DNA of 64,000 nt, taken from Candidatus Limnocylindrales bacterium. GTDB lineage: Bacteria; Moduliflexota; Moduliflexia; Moduliflexales; JAUQPW01. Position 1 is the stretch's first letter. Every line of letters begins with the position of its first letter. Of this stretch, positions 25,764 through 35,900 are shown piece by piece. The stretch is from NCBI GenBank assembly GCA_035559535.1, contig DATMBG010000039.1:12816-76815 (forward strand), written 5' to 3'. The notes under the pieces are model-generated. The model did not search any database. It saw only the letters and a list, made by a program, of their open reading frames with translations, and was not told the origin of the DNA. The position numbers and the translations under genes were made by a program.

Positions 25764-26746
25764 ACCCCTCGACTCAATCCATATTTATAAAAGAGCTGTT
25801 GGTAGTCCTTTTCATAAAAAATCTTAATGTTGATATGGGGATATAACTCTCGAAGTTTCCTGATTTTTCGATTCTTTCGGGTAACCAGTTGTTGCTTCAT
25901 GGTGGTTAATTCAATATAAAGATCCAGATCGGGTAAATAAAAATCCGGAGTAAAGGCTGTAACCACGTTTCCTTGCTCATCCCACGACAGAGGGAAGGTT
26001 TTGGGTTCATACTCCCATCGAATTTGATAAAAATCCAAAAGCCTTGCAAATTCCTCTTCACTGGGATTTGCAAAAACCGTTTTACGATGGGAAGGTTTTT
26101 TTCCGGTTAGAAATTTAGCCAGATGTAATTTGCTGTTAAATCTTAATTTTTCCAATTCCTCCGAGGTTTCCTTCTTTTTAAATCTAATTTCCTTCAGCTC
26201 GGTAGCTTGAAGGATCAATTTAACTGCACTTTCCTGCGTCCAGCTATCTGTATTGAGGATTAAATCATAGAATTTGAAGTCCATCCAATCCTCTCCGTAC
26301 AGGTATCGGATATATTCCCGACGGTGACGATCACTTTCTTCCAGTAGAGAAGCCGCCCTGGCTTCATCCACATTAAGTCTTTCACAAAGCCGTTTTATTC
26401 GACTTTCCCAGGATGCCAGGATTTTGATATGAAGGGCACTGGAAAAGCCTTTGAAGAGAAAAGTTCCACCCCGACCCAGAACGATGATGTCCCTTTCCAG
26501 GGCCATGTCTGCAATAATAGTTCGAACCAAATCTATATACAGTCTTCTCTGATCGTCAGCCTTCTGAATTCCTTCCGGAATTTTTTCATCGATCTCATCC
26601 AGATGGAGGCCGGGAACTTCGTAACTCCGGAATTGCTCGCGGAGAAACCCTTGATCAATCAAAGTAAAGCCTAACTCTTTGGCTAACCGATTGGCAATAT
26701 CTTCCCCACCACTGGCCAGTAATCGAGAAATAGTGATAATGGCCAT
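25739..26746 (-). CDS. Cytidylate-kinase-like domain fused to a PD-(D/E)XK-type nuclease-like domain
   Basis: 335 residues. Residues 1-190 resemble the cytidylate-kinase-like family: P-loop-like TISRLLASGGEDIANRLAKELG, then IIVLGRGGTFLF and a helical lid with ESDRHRREYIRYLYGEDWMDFKFYDLILNTD. A charged linker (about 190-222) leads to a C-terminal domain (222-325) with NPSEEEFARLLDF, FTPDFYLPDLDLYIELTTMKQ and KNRKIRKLRELYPHINIKIFYEKDY. PDF (Asp268) and the strand with Glu279 and Lys284 fit a PD-(D/E)XK fold with a shifted lysine. I recall such tails next to hpt in other bacteria, but the role is unknown. Its 3' end overlaps the terminator of the ncRNA on the other strand by 25 bases. Confidence 0.75.
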   Translation of the reverse strand: MAIITISRLLASGGEDIANRLAKELGFTLIDQGFLREQFRSYEVPGLHLDEIDEKIPEGIQKADDQRRLYIDLVRTIIADMALERDIIVLGRGGTFLFKGFSSALHIKILASWESRIKRLCERLNVDEARAASLLEESDRHRREYIRYLYGEDWMDFKFYDLILNTDSWTQESAVKLILQATELKEIRFKKKETSEELEKLRFNSKLHLAKFLTGKKPSHRKTVFANPSEEEFARLLDFYQIRWEYEPKTFPLSWDEQGNVVTAFTPDFYLPDLDLYIELTTMKQQLVTRKNRKIRKLRELYPHINIKIFYEKDYQQLFYKYGLSRGVKKEEGPK

Positions 26747-26829
26747 AAGGAAAAAGCAACCTCTATAGAGATGCGAGGCGACACCGATAGAAAGTAGCCT
26801 ATATGATCGGGTATCTTCGCATCGTTAAC

Positions 26830-27636
26830 TTATTCTTCGATGTATTTTTGAAAAATTATAACGGCTAAAATAAAACTTATGGCTGCTGAAGAGAAAAGTT
26901 CCAGAATATATTGACTTTCCACTCTCCCCTGCAGAAGGGCCTGCCGTGCACCCTCGAAAATCGCCGTTGTAGGGAGCAATTTAATCAAGGGGAGGACCTC
27001 CGGCGGAAAAGAAGAGAGGGGAAAAAATAAGCCTGCCAGGAAGACCAGAGGAGTTATTACCACCCCTTGGATTTTATTGAGATCCTCTGGTCGGTCCATC
27101 ACGGTTCCACACATGGTCCCCACGCAAGAAAAGATCATAGAACCCAGGAAAACAAACAGGAGATAGAACAGGAGATGGGAGACAGCAAGGGAAGAATCCT
27201 TAAACTCCCCGAAGGCAGATTCTGAGCCTGTAGAGGTTTGGAAATTTATCAGGAACAATAAAATGATGGCAACCACCATTCCTTTGATGGCACCCAGGAG
27301 AAAACCGGAAAGAATTTTGCCAATCACGATCTCGTAAACGGAGATGGGATTTACCCGGTATTCGTTAATAGTCTTCTGGACAATTCGATGGAACCATAAA
27401 CTCCAGGCCCCATGGTCAAAGGCACTGGTTACGGCTGTCATGGAGACCAACCCGGGCACCATAAACGTCATATAGGGAACGCCTTCTATATCGGACAGGT
27501 ACCCCTGTAACCCAAACCCAAAGGCCAGGAAGAAAGTCAGGGGTGAAACAATGGTCGGTAAAAGATCCGACGAAATATTTCGCCAACTTACAATAAAATC
27601 TCGTTCGCAAATAGGAAAAATACCGCGCAACTCCAT
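26830..27636 (-). CDS. ABC-2 type exporter permease
   Basis: 268 residues with six hydrophobic segments, among them SDLLPTIVSPLTFFLAFGFGL, FLLGAIKGMVVAIILLFLIN, LLFYLLFVFLGSMIFSCVG and FSSAAISFILAVIIF. The ABC-2 signature is visible around GVVITPLVFLAGLFFPLSSFP followed by LPTTAIFEGARQ. It starts 7 bases after the ATPase gene ends, so the two are translated together as a two-component exporter (probably two permeases and two ATPases). Related systems export drugs, glycolipids or wall polymers; the substrate here is unknown. Confidence 0.9.
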   Translation of the reverse strand: MELRGIFPICERDFIVSWRNISSDLLPTIVSPLTFFLAFGFGLQGYLSDIEGVPYMTFMVPGLVSMTAVTSAFDHGAWSLWFHRIVQKTINEYRVNPISVYEIVIGKILSGFLLGAIKGMVVAIILLFLINFQTSTGSESAFGEFKDSSLAVSHLLFYLLFVFLGSMIFSCVGTMCGTVMDRPEDLNKIQGVVITPLVFLAGLFFPLSSFPPEVLPLIKLLPTTAIFEGARQALLQGRVESQYILELFSSAAISFILAVIIFQKYIEE

Positions 27637-27643
27637 GATTCCT

Positions 27644-28567
27644 TCAGTCTCGAATACTTCTCCCTGTTAGATGAATAAAGACATCCTCCAGGGTAGGTTC
27701 AAGACGACGGATTCCTCTAATGTATTTAATCTCAATACGTTCTATCAGGGACTTTAAATACTTTTTGTCTTTCAAATTAATCCGAATAGAGCCATTTTCT
27801 TCATAGGAATTGTCACTGAGGGAGTATAAAAACTCTCGTTGGGAAGCATCTGGCTTGAAGTCCGGCTCAAACTCCACTTCATAGAGGTCTGATCCTTTTA
27901 AAGTTTCTTTGATGGAGGTACTGGTTCCGTCTATCAGGGCTTTGCCATGATCTAAAATTACGATCCGATCGCAGAGTTGATCCGCTTCCTCCATATAATG
28001 GGTGGTTAGAAAAATGGTTGTTTTTTCCTTTAAAGATTGAATATACTCCCACACAGCCCGTCTGGATTGGGGATCAAGTCCGGTGGTAGGTTCGTCTAGA
28101 AAAAGCACGGCCGGAGAATGTATCAGGGCCCTTGCAATGACCAGACGCCTTTGCATACCACCGGAAAATTTGTCCGGGTAGTCGTTTCTCCGATGGAAAA
28201 GGCCCATCATGTTGAGTAGATAATCGACTCTTTCGTTATATTCGGATCGGGACATCCCTTGCATTTTGGCATGGAGGGTCAGGTTCTCTCGGGCTGTTAA
28301 GTAGCGATCTAAGTTGTTTTCTTGGGGAACCACCCCGATGATCCTTCTAATTTTAATCGAATCTTTTTTAATATCATACCCATGAATATAAGCTTCTCCC
28401 GAAGTTGGGGTCGTGATGGTCGTAAGTATTTTCACAAGGGTAGTTTTTCCGGCTCCATTGGGTCCTAACAGTCCAAAAACAGTTCCTTCTTCGATATTCA
28501 GGGAAATTCCATCGACTGCGACGATATTCTTATAAACTTTTCGTATATTTTTAAGGATGATGGCCAT
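27644..28567 (-). CDS. ABC exporter ATPase
   Basis: 308 residues from ATG 28567 (MAIILKNIRKVYK). The frame is open 41 codons further up to 28690, but that extension is not family-like. Walker A GLLGPNGAGKTTLVK, Q-loop GVVPQENNLD, signature FSGGMQRRLVIARALIH, Walker B VLFLDEPTTGLD and H-loop LTTHYMEEADQL are all present. The C-terminal about 80 residues are the extension usual in DrrA/NatA-type ATPases. It is paired with the ABC-2 permease 7 bases downstream. The 260-base space before it contains two TATAAT sequences on the minus strand (near 28748 and 28773) without clear -35 boxes. Confidence 0.94.
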   Translation of the reverse strand: MAIILKNIRKVYKNIVAVDGISLNIEEGTVFGLLGPNGAGKTTLVKILTTITTPTSGEAYIHGYDIKKDSIKIRRIIGVVPQENNLDRYLTARENLTLHAKMQGMSRSEYNERVDYLLNMMGLFHRRNDYPDKFSGGMQRRLVIARALIHSPAVLFLDEPTTGLDPQSRRAVWEYIQSLKEKTTIFLTTHYMEEADQLCDRIVILDHGKALIDGTSTSIKETLKGSDLYEVEFEPDFKPDASQREFLYSLSDNSYEENGSIRINLKDKKYLKSLIERIEIKYIRGIRRLEPTLEDVFIHLTGRSIRD

Positions 28568-28827
28568 GATCTTATACCCATTTGGATGGAATAAATTGTA
28601 TCTTATCCATTCCCTCTGAAGAGGTTGTATCCTGGGGAGGAGCGATTCTGCATGGCCCTTACCCAGGCGGCCCTTCCCTTCTCTCTCCACCTGCGGGGAG
28701 GAAAGGAAGGAGCTATTCTTACTTTACACCCCATTTCAATACCAGCTTATTATACCTGTTACTTTTACCGGGTATTATACACGTTCATACCTCTTTACGT
28801 TGTGTCTTTCAATTAAAGTGAGGTCCG

Positions 28828-29727
28828 CTAGACTGGCTTGGTTCGTTCTATTGCACGAAAACTCAACACAAGGGTGATACCAGCGGTTAATAGAAGGAGC
28901 ACAGGAATCTGTTTTGGCTCTCCAACCGCCATATGAACCTCTTCAGGAGGGGTTATTTGAGCAAGAAACAAGATAATAGAATTATTGGTTGTATGGGCCA
29001 GCATAGCGGTCAAAATGCTTCCGGTCTTTAAAACAAGATAACCAAAGAGGATACCCAATAGGGAGGTGGGAATAAATCGATAAATATCTAAATGAATAAT
29101 TCCAAAAAGGATCCCGGTTAGGATTACGGCTGTTTCTCTGTGAAAACCTTTCAAGAAGCCACTCAGAATAAATCCTCGAAAAAGCATTTCTTCACAAATT
29201 CCCGGAAGAACTGCCAGAAGAAGAACACCCCAAATTAAAGATAAACCCTTAAAGTTTAGCAGAAATTCCTCCAAAAACCTTGCATACTCTGGAGGAGTAG
29301 GGATAAACTTTTCCTGAAGAATGGCGAATTGGGCTATAAGTATAAAGGCTGCTCCTGTCATTAAAACGGTTATACAGGCCGTCTTAAAATTTATAGGGGT
29401 CAGTCGAAAGGTTTTTCTGAAATTAAGCCGTAAACTTTTTGCATAGACCAGAGTCGGAAGGAAGATATAGAGAATCTCGGTGAGTATCAGACCGATCTGG
29501 CGATGCCAGATTTGAAGTAAACTTCCGATCATAGCAACAAAAATCAAACAAAAAGCAAACAGGTAAAAAGCCTGTTTAGGTCCTGGAAGTTCGGCCTGGT
29601 GTAAGATTTCAGAATAAGATGTAGGCGTATAAAGGGGATCCTGATTTTCAGGGGGCAAATTCGTCTGATTCATCGGTATTATTTTATCAATTGGAACGAT
29701 AAATTTGAAACCCACTCCTACCAACAA
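28828..29727 (-). CDS. CPBP family intramembrane metalloprotease
   Basis: Up to 299 residues with about eight membrane segments. The three motifs of the CPBP (Abi/CAAX protease) domain are visible: EEMLFRGFILSGF (EExxxR), FGIIHLDIYRFIP (FxxxH) and HTTNNS (HxxxN). Members cut within the membrane; in bacteria they are linked to bacteriocin immunity or to unknown substrates. The track of open codons begins with TTG 29727, but GGAG lies inside that stretch and the M at 29673 (MNQTNLPPENQDPL) is the next candidate, so the start is uncertain. It is an isolated gene with no toxin or bacteriocin gene beside it. Confidence 0.88.
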   Translation of the reverse strand: MLVGVGFKFIVPIDKIIPMNQTNLPPENQDPLYTPTSYSEILHQAELPGPKQAFYLFAFCLIFVAMIGSLLQIWHRQIGLILTEILYIFLPTLVYAKSLRLNFRKTFRLTPINFKTACITVLMTGAAFILIAQFAILQEKFIPTPPEYARFLEEFLLNFKGLSLIWGVLLLAVLPGICEEMLFRGFILSGFLKGFHRETAVILTGILFGIIHLDIYRFIPTSLLGILFGYLVLKTGSILTAMLAHTTNNSIILFLAQITPPEEVHMAVGEPKQIPVLLLLTAGITLVLSFRAIERTKPV

Positions 29728-29940
29728 AGTTTATAATACAACAGTACGGCTTTTTTACCCGTACGTCAAGGAGAGGCTTTTACAAAGCGGTTTCTCTATT
29801 TTTCACATATTTCTTGCGTACGATCCCGGATGTTCTATCTTTAAGGTAGGAATCGAGTGATAGGCTGTTTTTAAACTGGCTTTAAATTTAAAGGGCTGAA
29901 TTTCATCTATATTTTTGAATCTCCAGGGAGGAGGGTTACC

Positions 29941-30360
29941 TTGGCTCATTACTGGCTTTTAAAAACAGAACCTGATGAGTATTCTTACGACGATCTCGAG
30001 AAGGACGGAAAAACTATCTGGGATGGGGTTTCCAACAATCTTGCCCTAAAGTATCTGCGACAGATTCGCCAGGGGGATCTAGCTTTTATATACCATACCG
30101 GAAATGAGAAGGCTTTGGTAGGGATTGCCGAGATTATTTCCGACCCTTATCCAGATCCATCCCGACAGAACCAGAAACTTGTGGTGGTCGACGTAAAACC
30201 CAGGGAACGGTTACCCCGGTCAGTATCCTTGGTGGAGATAAAAAACCGGCCTGAGTTTGCAGATTTTGAACTGGTTAAACTGCCGCGTCTTTCGGTAATG
30301 CCGGTGACCGAAGTTCAGTGGAAGCAACTTTTGTCTTTGGCGGGAGGAGTAGGATCATGA
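29941..30360 (+). CDS. EVE domain protein (Thy28-like)
   Basis: 139 residues that form one EVE domain, a PUA-like fold that binds modified bases in DNA or RNA. Family marks are YWLLKTEPDEYSYDDLEKDGKTIWDGVSNN, LRQIRQGDLAFIYHTGNEKALVGIAEI and the late LPRLSVMPVTEVQW. The start is TTG 29941, about 6 bases after GGGAGGAGGG. Its stop overlaps the ATG of the NUDIX gene (ATGA at 30357), so the pair is translationally coupled. A link to damaged or modified nucleotides is plausible because the partner hydrolyses nucleotide derivatives, but that is inference. Confidence 0.93.
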   Translation: MAHYWLLKTEPDEYSYDDLEKDGKTIWDGVSNNLALKYLRQIRQGDLAFIYHTGNEKALVGIAEIISDPYPDPSRQNQKLVVVDVKPRERLPRSVSLVEIKNRPEFADFELVKLPRLSVMPVTEVQWKQLLSLAGGVGS

Positions 30361-30917
30361 GTATAAAATGGAGAACCCTGGGATCCAGAATTGCCTATGA
30401 GAATCCCTGGTATCGTATTCGAGAAGATAGGGTTATCCGACCCGACGGGACCGAAGGGGTATATGGGGTCTTGGAGAGAGGAGCGGCGGTTCTTATGATT
30501 CCCCGGAAGGATAGCGGTGAAATTTATTTTCTCAAGGAGTATCGCTACCCCATTCAGCAGTATTCTTTTCATCTTCCAGCCGGTACAGCCGATCCGGGAG
30601 AAAGACCGGAGATAGCGGCTCGTCGGGAACTGGAAGAGGAAACGGGAATCACGGGGAGGGTCTGGACTCCTCTGGGTCGGTTTTACGTAGCTCCTGGTTA
30701 TAGCAGTCAAATAGGATACGTTTACCTGGTTGAAAACCTGGTGGTAGGAAACAGTCATCCCGAAGGGGGAGAAGATATACAGATCGAGCTTTTTACCTTA
30801 TCCGAGATTCGGAGAATGATTCAGGAAGAGATGATCTTAGATCAGCTCACCATTACGGCTATATATAAATTGGAGCTGTTCTTGCAGAGTAACAGGCAGC
30901 AGACGGTGGGCACGTAA
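30357..30917 (+). CDS. NUDIX hydrolase, ADP-ribose pyrophosphatase type
   Basis: 186 residues from ATG 30357. That start has GGAGGAGTAGG just upstream and overlaps the EVE stop; a longer frame from 30318 is less likely. The Nudix box is complete: G(x5)E(x7)REL(x)EE(x)GI in the stretch beginning GTADPGERPE. VLMIPRKDSGEIYFLKEYRYP before it and APGYSSQIGYVYL after it are typical of the ADP-sugar pyrophosphatase branch (NudF-like), which breaks ADP-ribose to AMP and ribose-5-phosphate. Coupled to the EVE gene. Two small hairpins follow (30925-30970). Confidence 0.93.
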   Translation: MSIKWRTLGSRIAYENPWYRIREDRVIRPDGTEGVYGVLERGAAVLMIPRKDSGEIYFLKEYRYPIQQYSFHLPAGTADPGERPEIAARRELEEETGITGRVWTPLGRFYVAPGYSSQIGYVYLVENLVVGNSHPEGGEDIQIELFTLSEIRRMIQEEMILDQLTITAIYKLELFLQSNRQQTVGT

Positions 30918-30924
30918 TACCCAT

Positions 30925-30970
30925 CGGGTATCAAAACCCGAAGTAGGGGCAGGTTTCAAACCTGTCCCTA
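30925..30970. repeat. Two adjacent palindromes, the second of the GTAGGGG family
   Basis: CGGGT-ATCAAA-ACCCG (30925-30940) is followed by arms TAGGGGCAGGTTT (30944-30956) and AAACCTGTCCCTA (30958-30970), complementary with one mismatch. They lie between the convergent NUDIX and beta-propeller genes and may serve as a two-way terminator. Confidence 0.7.
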
Positions 30971-31015
30971 TGTAGAAACCCCGTAATTATCCGAAGATGT
31001 GTAGACGGGTGAGAT

Positions 31016-32701
31016 TTAGGGATTTGTTTTCTGCACTGCCGTTATCTTCCAGATTACGCCTGTTTGAGGGATAGGGTTTATCCCCTGTTCGGTAATTTGA
31101 AGTACACCAAAATCCACAATGTACATGGCTCCATCGGGTCCGAATTTGACATCTATAGGTCGCTCTAAACCTCCTTCTCTGTTACTTCTAGAGGCGGGTT
31201 TAAAGGTTGCATTGGAGACAAAAGGCATCATCTCTTCCGATTTAAAATCCACCCGAATCACGCTATATCCTGCATGGGGATATTCCTCTTCTTCCAGGTG
31301 TCTTTGTTTACCCTGATCTTCTGGATGTCCTTGGGAAGGTTCTTGCAGGTTTTGTTCATCCCGATGATCCTGGCTTTCTGGATTGGCCGGATGGCCTTGA
31401 CCACCCTGGATTCCTTGACCACCTGAATACGATGGTTTGGCCTGATGCTCCTGTTTGTGCCGATTGGTACTCTGGGTAAAGGGCAACATATCCCCGAATA
31501 GTGCAACAAACATGTCCCCTGCGAATTTACTAAAAGGTCCGGTTGCCGGCGCAAAGTCGAATTGATCGGCTGAGGAATGCAAAGGAAAGACGGCGACTAA
31601 GTTCTTATCCCTTTGAGGACTTTGAAGCCCACTGGCCGAATGGTCGATGAGAAAGGTGGGAATTTTACCTGCTTCGCCAAACCTGGGATCGGTAATCGGT
31701 AGGAGGGTGCTGCTGAAGTCCGGCCATCCGTACCATTTTCCTTCTTCTACTTTAAGAAGTACGTCGGGATCATTATTTATCGGACGGCTTCCTCGGAAAT
31801 CAAAGCCGTTTTGAGTAGCGTAAAGCTGGCCTTTTGCGTCGAATCCAATGGCAAATGGATTTCGAAATCCCCAGGCATAAACTTCCAGACCACTCCCATC
31901 TGCGTTAGCCCGATAGATGGCCCCATTACACTTTAGTTGCCCTGGAATGCGGGTGGCTCCAGCCTGACCAAAGGGTTGAAAAGCTCCGGTCGTTACTTTA
32001 TCGTAAGGACTCTTTGTCAGGGGGTTCCTGCTGGTAAACTTTTGGCCCGTCAAAACAATATCTTTACAGGGAATATCGTGAGCCTGAGGATGTTTAGAAA
32101 GCCACATCCTTTGAGCATTGTCGGGTCCAACCACGCCCGAATTGGTCACGGTACCCTGTCCGAAGTACATCCGTCCTTGCCTGTCAAAAACGACTTTGCT
32201 GGTGTGATGATCCCCCTGACTGGGGAGACCTGCAATAAGCGTTTCACCCTGCCCATCCAACGTTATCCGAGAAATAACCCCAAGATCGTTTTTATCTCGA
32301 TGAGATAAATAAAGATAACCCTGGTGGTAAGTAATCCCGAGTAAGGTATTATCCAGATCGATTCCCGTAATTTTGATTTCCTCTTTAGAGCCGTCCGGGT
32401 TAATTTTTAATACCTTAGGTTTGGCCACCGGGAAGGCTCCAGACTCAGCTACGTAAATTTGTCCCTGATCATCAAAGGTGATTCCTGTAGGAAACGTCAA
32501 TTTATCGGTCAGAATACCTGCTTCAAATCCCATGGAGACTTTAACCAGGTCAGATTTTCTAATCTTCCCATTTTTCTTCTCTATCACCTGCTCTTTTCCT
32601 TTTTTATCGTCTTTCTTTTCTTCTGCAGCCATCCTCCCATAGAAAATCATACAGATCAGGGTGATACAGAGAGAAAAAATCCAGAAAGATAGACGCTTCA
32701 T
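31016..32701 (-). CDS. Exported glucose/sorbosone dehydrogenase-like beta-propeller protein
   Basis: 561 residues. The signal peptide (RLSFWIFSLCITLICMIFYGRMAA) is followed by a Lys-rich region. The propeller repeats resemble the PQQ-type sugar dehydrogenase/NHL family: PTGITFDDQGQIYVAESG, DRQGRMYFGQGTVTN, YAWGFRNPFAIGFDAKGQLYATQNG, DVKFGPDGAMYIVDFG. Such proteins act in the periplasm, but catalytic use of PQQ is not certain here. Between about residues 412 and 480 a Gln/Gly/His/Glu-rich insert (GGQGIQGGQGHPANPESQDH and onward) interrupts the fold. It is low complexity and probably a surface loop or repeat expansion. No neighbours share the strand closely. Confidence 0.8.
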   Translation of the reverse strand: MKRLSFWIFSLCITLICMIFYGRMAAEEKKDDKKGKEQVIEKKNGKIRKSDLVKVSMGFEAGILTDKLTFPTGITFDDQGQIYVAESGAFPVAKPKVLKINPDGSKEEIKITGIDLDNTLLGITYHQGYLYLSHRDKNDLGVISRITLDGQGETLIAGLPSQGDHHTSKVVFDRQGRMYFGQGTVTNSGVVGPDNAQRMWLSKHPQAHDIPCKDIVLTGQKFTSRNPLTKSPYDKVTTGAFQPFGQAGATRIPGQLKCNGAIYRANADGSGLEVYAWGFRNPFAIGFDAKGQLYATQNGFDFRGSRPINNDPDVLLKVEEGKWYGWPDFSSTLLPITDPRFGEAGKIPTFLIDHSASGLQSPQRDKNLVAVFPLHSSADQFDFAPATGPFSKFAGDMFVALFGDMLPFTQSTNRHKQEHQAKPSYSGGQGIQGGQGHPANPESQDHRDEQNLQEPSQGHPEDQGKQRHLEEEEYPHAGYSVIRVDFKSEEMMPFVSNATFKPASRSNREGGLERPIDVKFGPDGAMYIVDFGVLQITEQGINPIPQTGVIWKITAVQKTNP

Positions 32702-32983
32702 TTTCTTAAAACCTCCTGTGTAAGGGATGGAATAGAGATGGCACTTCCTCCTTAGAATCTCAAAGTTGTTTTAGATAATACCGGGCCATCCTTCCCTCTT
32801 GCCGCATTAATGGAAATAGGTAATCGGTAAGTAGTTTTGATCGCAAATTTTGTACCCTTTAGATAAGGTGAAAATTCAGGTGAGGATCTCCGGACTTAGA
32901 AAGGGAAAAGGGTAGAATTTAACCCTTAAGTTTCCATTCATTTTTTGAGGTTTCCATCTGAGTAACGGAAAGTAAGTTACAGG

Positions 32984-35900
32984 TTAAGCCCCTTGTTTTC
33001 CTAGCTGGATAAAATCCTCCCGAATAGAGGCTACTTCCGAAGAAGTAAGAAAAACCTCCCGGAGTTCCCTGTTACTGATCTGGTCTGCCAGGGTGGTGAT
33101 AGTATTAAGGGCCAGTTGATAAGTGGCAGAGGCGGAATTTGTATCATGGCGTTGGATATAAGCCCGACCCAGTAATCGGGCAATGCGCCAAATGAGAGTT
33201 GGGGAAGCCATCTCTTGAGCCAGGGTTAAGGCTTCTTGAAGTTCACGGAAACTTTCTTTTATCTGTCCATTTGCCAGAAGGATCTCTCCCTGGAGTCCTT
33301 TGGCTTCAGTCACATACTTACGAGAACCCGTATCTATAGCCAGTTTAAGACCTTGATTCAGGAGTTTTAAGGCTTTCTCAGGTTCTTGCTTCATCTTCCA
33401 CAATTGACCCAATCCTACTAAAAGTCGGATTTTCCACCGCCAGCGATGGGAGCCGAAGGCTTCGCGTTCTACCCGATCCAGCGTTTCTTCCATTAAAGTA
33501 CGAGCCCGATCGAGTTGTTCAAGACGGATATAATCCATTCCCAGGTTAATAAGGGAGCTGATTTCGGCATTGGAAACTTTGGCGGTACGCCCCAGCTCAT
33601 AGCCCATCTGATCGTACTCAACTGCCCTGGCGACGTCTCCCAGTTCGCTGTAGAACCAACCCAGGCTATTGGTCAGGCGAGCAATTATGAACTTGTTATT
33701 TCGTTCCTTGGCTTTTTTCATTCCCTCGTTTAGACACTCCAGGGCGAGATCCCACTCCGCTAATCCGGCATGGGCCAGGCACTGAAAGGAGAGGGCTGCA
33801 AGTTCTTGAAAACCGTCATGGACTTCCTGGGCGATACGTTCCCCTTCCTGGCAGAGTTCAATAGCCCGTCTAAATTCCCCTCGCCATTGGGCGTGGGCAC
33901 CCATCCAAACCAGATTACCCGGCATAATCCCTTTATAACCTTTATTTCGGGCGATGGCGAGGGATCTTTCGAACTTTTTGTCTCCTTCATAAAGCCGCCC
34001 CCGGGCCTGGTCGACAAGGGCGAGGGAGGTGAGGCCTCGGGCTAGAATCAAGTCATCTCCGGTCTCCTGAGCGATTTCCTGGGCCTCCCGGGCGTACTGT
34101 TGGACAAGACCCAGATCCGCTTCTGAGAATCGGAGCCAGTGGGCTTGGGCCAAATGGCAAAGAGCTTCTCCTTCCCGATGTCGGTCCCCCAGGTGTCGAG
34201 TCTGCTCCAGCATGGCTTCAAAATCCGCCACAGCCGATTCGTAATTCGTCAAAAGGATATAAACCTGCCCCCGGTTCTCATATAAGTTAATGAGCCGATC
34301 GTTTGACGGTGGGAGAGTTAATCGGTTTGCGACTTCCAGGGCCAAGGTATAAAAATGGATGGCTTCTCGATTGGCGAAGATGACCTTGGCTTTACCTCCG
34401 GATTTAATGGCATAATGAAAGACTTTCTCCCAGACTTCCCCTTGGGAGAAATGATGAACTAACTCTTCATAATGCTCTTCCAGACGGTCTTGATATAATT
34501 CCTCGATGGCGTATCCTACCGCTCGATGGAGTTCCTTCCGCCGCTTGACTAAGAGACTGTTATAAGCCACATCTTGAATTACGGCATGTTTGAAAACATA
34601 GGCCGGCTCGGTGAGGAATCCCTGTTCATAGATGATTTCCAGGGCTTTCAATTCCGACAGAAGCCCTTCCAGCTGACTGGTAAGTCCGGAAATCCGTTCC
34701 AGGAGACGTACCAGAAACTGCCGACCGATCACCGAAGCATGCTGTACGATACGTTTCCCATCCTCCCCCAGGCGGTCTAAGCGGGCCATGATGATCCCCT
34801 GGATGGTATCCGGTACGCTCACCTCTGTAATTCCCTTCACCATGCGATAACTTCCATTCTCCCGTTTTAGGATACCCAAATCCAGAAGGGTTTTAGTCAC
34901 TTCTTCAACGAAGAGGGGAACTCCCTCTGTCTTTTCCATGAGGGCTGCCCTGACCTCTTCCGGGAACTGTTGAGTCCCAAGGACATGTCCGGCTATGGCC
35001 AGTACCTCCGCCTCTGACAGATTATGAAGTGTTAAGGTGGTATGAAAACTCCGGCTTCCGAACGGTGGGGTATATCCAACCCGATAGGTCAGGATGAGCA
35101 TCAGGGGGATCCCTGCCACCGAATCCATGAGGAAACTTAGATATTCTTCGGTGCTGGTATCGATCCAGTGAAGATCTTCGAAAACCAGGACGATGGGGCG
35201 GAAGCTAGTCCCTCGGAGGATGAGGGCCCGCAGGGCATCGAATATTTTCTTCCGGCGCGTTAAGGGATCCATAGACCGGATAGCCGAATCGCCCGGGTCT
35301 ACCGAAAGTAGATATCGAATATAGGGAATATGCGTTTCCAGCTCTTTCAGGCGACGCATGCCCTGTTCTACTTTAGCAATGACTTCAGGTTCACCATCCC
35401 CCTCTTCAATACCAAAGTTCTCTCGAAGCTGATCCATCAGGGGAAGGAACGGGATGGATTGTCCAAAGGAAATACATCGTCCTTCCAGCCATGTGACCTG
35501 CTCACCCTGTTTAACCAGTTTTTGGCGAAGTTCAAAGATAAGACGAGATTTACCGATGCCGGCCTCTCCGGCAATAAAGACGACTTGACCTTGTCCTCCT
35601 TTTACCTGCTGGAATCGATCCTCAAGGGTTGCCAACTCCAAATCCCGCCCGGTGAGGGGAGTCACTCCGTGCTCTGCAACCACTGCAAAATGAGTCCGCC
35701 GCCTTCGCGCCCGAATAACCTCAAAAACCCTTACCGGAGTTGTATGCCCCTTTACTTGAACCTCGCCTAGATCCAAGGTTTCGAAAAAGCTCGAGACCAG
35801 CTTGTAGGTTACCTCGCTGATAAATACGCCTCCGGGGCGTGCCATCTGCTGGAGTCGTGCTGCGAGATTCGTCGTATCCCCCACCGCCGTGTAGTCCATA

